Below are positions 55,701 through 64,000 of a stretch of 64,000 nt of DNA, piece by piece. How positions within the stretch are numbered: the first letter of the stretch is position 1; each line of letters starts with the position of its first letter. The stretch lies in contig QXVZ01016105.1 of the NCBI GenBank assembly GCA_008931825.1, forward strand, positions 90,794-154,793. The letters are read 5' to 3'. The position numbers and the translations under genes are program-made. The notes beneath the pieces are model-generated. The model worked only from the letters and a program-made list of their open reading frames with translations, had not been told where the DNA came from and did no database searches. This DNA is from Phallusia fumigata (lineage: Eukaryota; Chordata; Ascidiacea; Phlebobranchia; Ascidiidae).

Positions 55701-58700
55701 GGTGTTAAAATCTAAAGGTAACATCATTTCGCTGGTTTACGAGTCACCGTACGTTGCGTTTGCAGGGGCAATGTTATTGGACCGACATTCCATTTCGACG
55801 TCCCACGTCTCAGATTCGGAACAGTCTCGTACGGCTTCAACCACACAAAAATTTGCTCCCTCGTAAACACGTCACTCGTTCCGATGACTTACGTTCTTCG
55901 TGTGCCAGGTATAGTCCATTTTATACTTCGGCTATAAAATTTTACTGTATCTTACTGTATATCTTGATCCACATCTTCGCGCATTACAACACATGTAATC
56001 AGCTTCCTAATTCGCCACTAAAACAAGCAAACAAACAAAAAGAGAAATAAACAATTAATTTGTTTACAAAACCTCGATTTTATTCTTTTTCCTTTTTTAA
56101 GGTTGCCTAATTGCAACTAAAACGAGATTTTGAAGTTCACAAACTAAAAAAATCAAAGCCGTTTTTGGGAGAGATTCGTCGATCCCTTTATGTGCGCGTA
56201 CAGATAACTGTTTGTTTTGTGAAATATGCTTTGGTTTGAAGGATATGCCACAATAAAGCACATGGCCATTACAAAAACACAACAGCAAGCACAGAAACCT
56301 TGAAAAAGTATCCAGGTCATCAAAAATCCCCGTGAAATTTGTTGATTTAACTATATTTGTTGAGCGCCCTCTAGTTTTGAATGGGATTGCAATAGTTTAA
56401 GCTTGTTTTTTATGTTTACCTTACAAATTGCTTGAACAGGTGACGGTAATGGTGAACCGAGTATTTCCAGTGCAAAAGACCTCGGCGACAGCATGCTTAG
56501 CGAAATGGGGAGCTTTGCCAGCGTGACGTCACCGAAGGAGTTTGACGTCACACCTGCACAAGTCAGTGACGTCATTTTGACCCGAAACAGTGCTTGCCCG
56601 CGTATGCCCGCGTAACAATAGATGTAGAATAACTTAGTCCCTGTTGCAATCTTTACCGTTGTTATTAACTTCACTACTATATAGGGCAAAGTTATGCTTT
56701 CGCAAAAAACTAACCAACAGTTTTCACTTGAAAATCAGGGAACCATTCGACCTCAGAGCGAATCGAGGATCCAAGTGACTTTATGTTCGAACACGATCAA
56801 ACGCTACGACTGTCCGCTTGTCGTTGATGTGAAGGGAGTCGGTCAAGGAATTCTCACGCTTCCCATCACTGCAAAATGCGTTGTGCCGACTATACAGGTT
56901 TGCCAGTTTGTGAGTTGGTATAAACACTAATACACTTGCAAATAAAGGTATAGAAGCAAAAAATACGCGATGGTTTAGCCCAGTGGTTCCCAACCTTTTT
57001 TGATGCATTCCCCCTTTGATTATTTTGAAACTTATCATTCCTCCCTTACCAGACAAAAATTAGTTTAAATAGTAATAAAAGGTTCAACCCACTGATCTGC
57101 CTAAAAAGAAATAGTACACTTATCGTCAATTACTGGCCTATAAAGTGAAAATTCCTTCCCGATTGGGAACCACTGGTTTAGCAATAACAGCTTTGATCAG
57201 GGAAACACAACTTGGTCCGAAATGATCATTAATTAATAATGATAATGACCCACCTACAATTTTTAATCATCTACAGAGAGTTACCACATTGCACATTGTA
57301 TGCGACACCTTCGGCTAAAAATGAAACTTTCGGTGTAAAATTGGTATAGTAATAAAATTTTTCAGTGTAAATTTTAATGGCCTGCGATTTAAAAAGCAAA
57401 GGGAATTTAACGAAATCGTCCGTAAGATGAAAACGGACAAGACTGCGAGCTGATTTTGGTTGAAACTTAAAGCGTTAAGGCTTTTTTCTTTTTGTTAATC
57501 CACATCGAAACGACGCGTGTTTATTAAATTGCCGGACCTTTCCCTATGTTACCGGTTCTTTCCCCTTACCCATATATCGTGTTTGTACGCAGGTCTCAAC
57601 CCCTGTTCTCGACTTTGGTCGTTGCTTTCTCAACCACCCCTATCAGCTTAATGCGAAACTTACCAACGAAACCGATCTTGCCGCAAAATACGACTTGCTA
57701 CCCCAGGTAAGTATTTGAAGCCTTTTTATCCGGCGAAGTGGTTAATATGCGTCGCGTTTGTGTTCTAGTGAGTAAAAGGCTTTTGGTACATAAACAGTGG
57801 TGCTTGTTACTGATTAATTAACGATCGTTTTTAGCCCACTTTAAAATGGTGCTGTAAAATGCATAGGCAATAAATAGAAACCGCTTGTTGTGAAGCCTAC
57901 TTTGGTGTTCATCGAACAAACCGAAACCCAAGTCCAGACATTACCGCGGGGCTCAGCCACTTTTCGAACATGTCAAAATCTTATTGACTTCGCGTGCCAT
58001 ATTCGTGACGTCACTGCTTTATGTTCCTGCGGAAAATTTGTAAAATCTGGTTTACACGTGCTCTCTGTAGCTCGTTGCTGTATGAACTTGAAAAATCACT
58101 TGCAATGAATAATCACCTTCCTAATAGTGCTCAAATAGAATAAACATCCCAACTCACAAATTCGTGCTTTGGCCAAACATACTCAGAAATGTTTACTACT
58201 TTTTACTTCTTGTTCCTTCAGATCAGAGAGGAACTTACCACTCTGATATACGGGAGTCCTCATCCTCGTGGTTTGATCGAACCTCATGGTTCGGTGGAGG
58301 TTCCCATCATTGTGCAAGCGCAGGAGTTGGATGAACAAGAGATTATTGCTCACTTCTCCATTTTCGGAAGTCCTGAACCACCTCTGGTAAAGTTTTGGTC
58401 TAAAAAGTATTAGTCTAAGTCTAGCGTTTTTTATTACGTTTAGTGTTCTGAAGTATGAAATGAGAAACGGACTTCCAGAGAACTTGTGTAGAGTAAATAG
58501 ATTGTAATGCAAACGTTCTGACAATCTGTAGAGTGAACTCCAAACTTTGTAATTCCTTAGAAGGCTGAAACCGTAAACTTTGTCTGTTCAAAAAGTAAAA
58601 TCGGTCGACACCCGTTTTTAAATTCGTGTTTGTTTCACCTTGCTTTTTTCATCATAAGTCATAAACCACCAAGCTATCAGACTAAGCTTTAGCTTTGTTT

Positions 58701-61700
58701 TTACGCAAGCCTTTCATACCGAACATTATTAAATCATTTTTCCTTTCAGCCTCTACAGCTAGCGTGCACGGGAGAAGGCCCAGTAGTCCACGTGACACCG
58801 GAGATCCTGAACTGGGGTCAGACCGAGGTTTTAAATCCGAACTCAAAAATCGTCGAACTGTCAAACGAATCGGCAATTCCAGCCGACTTCATCGCACAAA
58901 TGGTGAGATTCGCTATAACCTTACATTTGATCGGCATCTTTTTTGTTTTTTAGGTGCTTTAACCTAAAATTTGACAGACATGCAAAATACCTTAACTGCT
59001 TGATCTAAAATTGAAACAAAATATAACTTGAATACTTTACCATTTTGAAAAGATAAAGATTGGTAGTTGCATCAATTTCCAAAACTTTTGTTAAAGTAAC
59101 GGATTTCATAAAACAAGGCCTTTTTTAAGCAGATTAACATTTAGTTTATTCGTCTTTGGACTCTGCTGTATGAATTACGTGTTCGTTTTAGATAATCCCG
59201 ATTCCAGAAACCTATAGTGCTTGTTTCAGCTAGCTGCATAGCCTGTATTGTTTTGACAAATAAACATATTTTTTTGCTCCAGATGCGACCAGACGCTGTG
59301 TGGTTGGTGGAACCGAACCAGGGGACGATTCCGCCCGAGTCCGTCGTCCAACTGACCGTCACTGCTGTGCTCGACGACTGCATCAGGTAATACACGAGAT
59401 TTGTCTGTCGAATTAATAAACAACAGCGTTTGCGATTGGCCTGATACACAAGTGCATAACTTTTGAAATAAGAAATAAACTTTTTTGCGTAAAAAAAACG
59501 GAACGTTTGACCACTGTGTTATAAGCAATGGGATGAGCTGCACAAAAAGACTGTTTAATAATAAAAAGAGGTTCAAGCATGTGCAACTTGTCTAAGACAC
59601 TGACTCGGAATAATTTGCAAGTTTCATCAAAAAGGTCTACATTGAAATCACATATATGTAACGTCGCAATTGAGTTTGCTTCGTCGAACGCTTGGAGATT
59701 CGCATCAAAACCTGCCAATCTACGTATCAGTTCGGTAACAAAATTTAGTCGAAAATTAATGTGAAAAACCTGGAGCAAAAATATGATCATTGAAATCAAC
59801 TCCACAAACCGACAGTTCGTGCAGTGTAACGTCTTTAATAGGTTCCAGGACAAACTGACGGTCAGCGTTGTCAAAGGGCCCATTATCACCATCCCAGTTC
59901 ATGCATACGGATTTGGAACCACCATCGTCTCGGAACCGGCCCTGGCCCCGGCCGTGAATTTGGGCCCACACTTCGCCAAGGCCAAGCTCGTTCGCCGTTT
60001 TAAGCTCATCAACCGTGGACGACGCCATCAGGCGCTCACGTGGTCCACGGATGGATTCGTGAAACCGAAGAGCCGCCGTGAAACTCTAGCACCCAACCCC
60101 AAGGACATGAAGTACAGGGTGGGTGGATGTTCGTAACTTGCAGATTTTTGTGCTTTTTGATGTAGTTGGGCTTCGGCGGCAAAGGCGTTGATCGCTTTTT
60201 TACTCAGAAAAAATGGGTAGAAAATATATTTTTAAACATCTGAAAACAAAGTAAAAAACAGTATTGAAAATCTGCTGCACCTAATACTGTAATTAACGCG
60301 AGTGAACTATATTTGTAAAAAAATAAGAGCAAGGAAAACGTAGGACATTTTTGCCATATATAGGCCAATTTTTGTAAGATTTTCTCACTAAAGGCGACGA
60401 ATCCAATACCTAATTTATCTGTACTTGTAGAACTTGTCGATGCCTCCAACTCCACCAGAGCCAGTGTTCCAACTACATCCCAACAGGTTTGCACTGGAGC
60501 CAGGCCAAAGCATGAATGTGACGCTGGAAGGATATTGCGAATCGTAAGTCATATCTTTACCGTTGAATCACGCTTTGGCAGTGGAAGAGATTCTTTTCAT
60601 ACGTTTTATAATTAATTGTTTAAATTTGTAAAACTGATTTTTTTACCGATCATGTCCTTAAAACATCACTACTATTCAGAATTTGAATGTGTGTGGGGAC
60701 CCATATGTTTATGCTATCAGAAACAATCATGTCAGAAAATGCCAAAGGAATTAGGGACCCAATGTAATGTGGGTAGTGAAAATATATCCATTGCAATAAA
60801 GGAAATGGTATATGTGGAGAACATCATTTTGAGGTGATAGTGTATGGGAAATGAAAATATGGAAAACGGCACTCTCTAGTTTAAAGAACGCCTTTCAACT
60901 TAATGCGCGAGAGGTGCTCGCGTATCACCTGGAATGCCAACCACTTGCTTAGGAAACAACAGTTGTTTGGGAAACACTGGTTTAAGAAAACAAGTCCAGC
61001 AGTGCCTTGAAACCCATCACCCCTAATCCGTGTATTCCTTAGACCACGTCAAGTCTGCGAGAGTCTCCTTTGCCACGCGATTATCGGCAAAGCGAACGGA
61101 AAAGAGCGGATCATGAGAGCACAAGTTCGAGCCGACTTCATATCTCCAGTGCTCGAGCTCTCCAAGCGTCAGATCCACTTCAGGGTGGACAAACGGCCCG
61201 ATGACGTCACTGCCCTGACCCCACAGACTCGCACCTTCGTGGCAAGGAACGTGTCGTCACTTCCGCTCACGTGCGTGTTAAGGGTTCAGCATCCGTTTCA
61301 GGTGGGCGATTGAGGCCTTTGTTATTTGAGTCCGTGGATATTGTTTTTTGTGCTTGCCTTTTTTCATTTTGTTGCAAAAAAATGTAATAGTTTAGAGAAG
61401 CATATTCGAGGAGTGTTTATAACTTTACTAGTGGAGATTTGAAGTTGAATTTGTTAACTGTATCTATGAAGCCTCGTGTTTTTTTGCCAGCGTTTTGTTC
61501 TCCAACTTGTAACTAATTTTGCCCACAGCTAAACATTTCAGTTTTTTACGTTAGGCCACCAGAGCTAAGAACAGTTTTAGAATTGTATGCTTAGAATTAC
61601 AATTAGGTTTTTAATCTATATTAAGCTTCTCGATTTCTATGGAAGTCCACAATCTCGCCTCGAAATCAATCTCTCGATGGGACAAGAATTGGAACTAACA

Positions 61701-64000
61701 GTCCGCTTTGACCCCGCATTCAAAGAAGATCTCGTCTCTAGAGTTGCAGAGGGCGAAGTGAACATCACTTACAGGGAGCATCCTCATTCTGACTCCGTTC
61801 AACTTAAAGGAGAGGTATGGAAAGCAAACTTGCCAATTTTAACTCTTAAGTTTGAAACTAAAGTCGTTTTAATAGAATAGCAAAGAGCCATATCTGCAGC
61901 TCACAAAGACGTTTTGTATTTTAAAATGTCCGTTTACTGAATTCAACTTTTGGAATGTCATTCACCCTCAGTTCATACTAAAAACACACATATTTTGCCA
62001 AAAAAATGTGGGCATCGTCAGTATTTAATTCTTCTATTTTTGCAGTAAGAGCTAAGGGTGAATAACTTGTATTCCAAATGACAAAGATACTTATAACAAT
62101 ACGAAACTTTATCTTTTCCTTTATACTGTTTTTAGGTGATTTCTCAAATTCAAATTATACGTATAGTTTGTTTCTGTTTGGGTAGGTATTTTTTGGTGAG
62201 CAGTATCACTTGTCAAAACGCTAAAGCTAAACCTTTGGTCTACCAAATTTTTATTTTGCTATGCCAAGTGGATTTGGTTAGCAATTGTTTCATATGATGA
62301 CCTCGTACTTTGCACTACGACATGCTTCTTAATTTTACCATTTTTGTCATAACGTTGGAAGAATTAAATCTGTGTGTTAAAACTGCTACAATCTATTGAA
62401 TAAACTTTCTGCATTCTTTAACTCCGAAGGTCAATTTTCCAAACCTTCACTTTGACGCCACTGAAGTTGATTTCGGCTGCATTCTGAACGATACAGAAGT
62501 TGCTCGGTACATTGATATCACCAACTCAAGTCCGCTCCCCGTATCCTACAGATGGTCTTTCCTGGTCACAGAAGGCGAACAAAATATTAGGTACCAAACC
62601 TTTCTGTGTTTTTAACTTTTTTTTGAAGATTCTGGGCCAAAGGGTTCTGTTTTTTGTAAATAGTCAAATTCGACACGTGTTTTTATTTTTTTTATTTCTC
62701 GCACTTATGGCAAAATAATTGATTTTAGATTGTTGTAACTAATTGGTGCCCCGTATGACTTTTAAACCGATTTAGAACCAAGTTGGGAATTAAAACCAAA
62801 ATAAAGAAGCATCTAGACTTTGTTGGGAGTTTACTATATGCCGAAAATGTTTTGGTTGTACCCGCTTTTCATAATGTTTTTGTTTTACTGAGTTTAAAAC
62901 AATTTTTTACTTTTTTTTATCTTTTCGTTTGTAACTTTAAGATACATTGGAGAAATCGAGGAAGCTCCAATCAAAATCGAAAATGTGCCGGAACTGGGCG
63001 GCCCTCCACAAGTCGCCACCCCCGAACCGATCGCTGACGTCACAGCTGACGTTGTTGACGTCACAACAACTGGAAAAGACACAGACGCGCCGGCTTCGAA
63101 CCATGATGAGACAAGCGCAGGTGCGACAGGAGCAGCGGAGGCAAGTAGGAGCGCGGAGGAGCAGGAGAAAGAGGAGAGTGAGAAAGGGGATGAGAGTGGG
63201 GATCCTGACACAAGCATGCAGGTAACACTGCGCTCGAAACGCTCGGTTTTGACTAGTTTCTTTGTAAACATATTTGTCTGTGAATTTTAAATTGCTTGCC
63301 TATTTTCTATCTGATGTCAAACAAGGGATGCACAGACGATGACATCAGCGATTGTCAAAACGTTTGCAGTACAGTGTATTCATTATACACAAGTTTTCTG
63401 TTTATTCTTGATTAAGCTTCTTAGTTGTTCAGTAAATCGGCCATATTAAGTGTTAATTCGCGCAACTTTACGAATAAATTTATTCCCTTTTTTTTAAGTA
63501 ACAAGCAGAAACTCTGAACATCTTACGTTTAGATGTTTAATTTTCATCTACTATTTGAAAAATGGATGTGACACTAATAAATATTTGTTGGCTAACTTTA
63601 TCTCCTTCCAAAAGCTCCAAAAAATTACGAAATACAAAAGACAACCCTAATTCAAAATCCATTTTGTATTAAGGAGGAGATGGACCTCGGGATCAGCATT
63701 GAGTGGAGCAAGGAGGATGTTGCTCACCACCCCGGAGGAGTTCAGCAGGAGTTGCAAGAAGAGGAGGAACTTCGCCGATCCATGAGTCGTCTCTCCTCCC
63801 GTCATCAGCCCTCGCATCCTGCCAACAACCGGATGGCACGTCTTCCTCTTCTTCCCTGGTTGGAGCCGGGAGCTAGTCACGTGCCAAACGGAGTGGAAGA
63901 GGTTTTCGATATTCTGCCGCTGTATGGCACCCTTGAGCCCGGGGAGACCCAACGCGTCACGATGACGTATTACGGACACGCTGACGTCAGCTGCAATACG
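49771..64000 (+). CDS. HYDIN: HYDIN, axonemal central-pair protein with ASH/MSP repeats (N-terminal 1428 residues; runs off the window)
   Basis: Exons: 49771-49935 (exon opens at 49725), 50195-50320, 50523-50642, 50764-50841, 51331-51587, 51832-51956, 52309-52510, 52839-53022, 54149-54367, 54660-54901, 55766-55908, 56440-56561, 56739-56897, 57593-57706, 58222-58386, 58750-58902, 59283-59386, 59842-60118, 60431-60543, 61043-61301, 61626-61814, 62430-62590, 62942-63221, 63674-64000. All phases agree. Diagnostic segments shared with vertebrate HYDIN include APRNPKLL, TYEVPLLLRNNDK, GARAILDFPD, IQVTLCSNT, VLDFGRC, FGCILNDTEV and DILPLYG. The product is a chain of immunoglobulin-like ASH/MSP modules that builds the C2b projection of the ciliary central pair and is needed for ciliary bending. 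Human HYDIN has about 5120 residues, so roughly a quarter is here. A low-complexity acidic linker (exon 62942-63221) looks lineage-specific. The start is the first ATG after the acceptor, since no upstream coding exon was found. Confidence 0.96.
52576..52665. repeat. Half copy of the CTGCCAGARAACTTGT palindromic element
   Basis: ACTGTCAGAGAACTTGTAAA leads into sequence ending ATCATCATCAGTGCAT. It is the reverse complement of the right half of the element at 43845-43982. It lies in a HYDIN intron. Confidence 0.6.
53550..53710 (+). repeat. Second long copy of the SINE-like repeat, lacking the CTCAA tail
   Basis: It shares CCAAACTCAC, GTGAGTCCCCGYCAC, TGACGGTGTAGCTGCAGCGC, CCAACCAATTGT-like, TATTTCCGACTTGGTGAT and TCTAGTGCA with 47816-47985 in the same order. 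Its 3' end is cut by a hAT-like end beginning at 53711, suggesting later insertion or recombination. Confidence 0.6.
53711..54095. mobile_element. hAT-like fragment in a HYDIN intron
   Basis: The left terminus CAGGGGTTTTCAACCCTT is followed by ATGACCCACAAGAGCGATTC, typical of the hAT family. Near the right, GCGACCCC and GTGACCCCAATGGGTGTCGC fit an internal right end, but the inverted terminus is missing. Confidence 0.4.
56981..57175. mobile_element. hAT-type miniature transposon with 8-base target duplication
   Basis: It begins CAGTGGTTCCCAACC and ends GATTGGGAACCACTG (195 bases). The flanks GTTTAGCC (56973-56980) and GTTTAGCA (57176-57183) match at 7 of 8 bases. It lies in a HYDIN intron and encodes no protein. 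The termini match the fragments at 11660-11758, 13648-13709 and around 35810. Confidence 0.85.
58470..58528. repeat. Half copy of the CTGCCAGARAACTTGT palindromic element
   Basis: ACTTCCAGAGAACTTGTGTA, then AGTAAATAGATTGTAATGCA and AACGTTCTGACAATCTGT, matching the half copy at 52576-52665. It lies in a HYDIN intron. Confidence 0.5.

Noticed and set aside
59413-59892. 159-codon minus-strand ORF
   Set aside because: It lies antisense to a HYDIN exon (59842-60118) and intron, with no recognisable domain. The plus strand carries the conserved HYDIN frame.
62894-63271. Ser/Ala-rich minus-strand ORF and the Arg-rich alternative frame
   Set aside because: Low-complexity shadows of the acidic HYDIN exon 62942-63221.

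Overview
The window is nuclear DNA of an animal: AT-rich, with multi-exon genes whose exons I joined by hand using GT-AG boundaries, reading phase and similarity to known families. The proteins are closest to chordate versions. Most introns are only a few hundred bases. One FES/FER-type kinase stands where vertebrates have two. Several genes have a 3' splice acceptor just before the start codon, which would fit spliced-leader trans-splicing. Together this suggests a tunicate, probably an ascidian such as Ciona; the species is inference.

Layout. (1) 265-409, + strand: last coding exon of an unrecognised gene. (2) 2837-15716, +: a complete 18-exon FES/FER-type tyrosine kinase of 800 residues (F-BAR, coiled coil, SH2, kinase). 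(3) 18175-40040, +: a complete 19-exon SEC14L1/SEC14L5-type gene of 712 residues (PRELI, CRAL-TRIO, GOLD), with a 9.6 kb intron. (4) 42117-41090, - strand: a complete 6-exon MDP1 (magnesium-dependent phosphatase 1) of 167 residues, tail to tail with SEC14L1. (5) 42487-48701, +: a coiled-coil gene of about 13 exons resembling CCDC60, head to head with MDP1 across a 369-base gap. (6) 49771-64000, +: the first 24 coding exons (1428 residues) of HYDIN, the ciliary central-pair protein, running off the window end.

The genes do not form one pathway. Signalling (FES/FER), lipid transfer or innate immune adaptor function (SEC14L1) and phosphatase/deglycation (MDP1) are independent jobs. The two genes at the right, CCDC60-like and HYDIN, may both be used in motile cilia. 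A 14-base RFX X-box-like palindrome lies in the gap between them.

Introns and intergenic spaces hold short non-autonomous DNA transposons. Two hAT-type elements have near-perfect 8-base target duplications. Other repeats are a palindromic family with one full and two half copies, a foldback element rich in GACTCGAGTC-like motifs, a SINE-like family ending in CTCAA repeats (four copies), and a tRNA-derived fragment. The octamer TGACGTCA occurs at least 13 times, far above chance, in both coding and non-coding DNA. I found no undescribed gene system; the most useful leads are the octamer excess, the repeat families, the X-box and the GC-AG intron.
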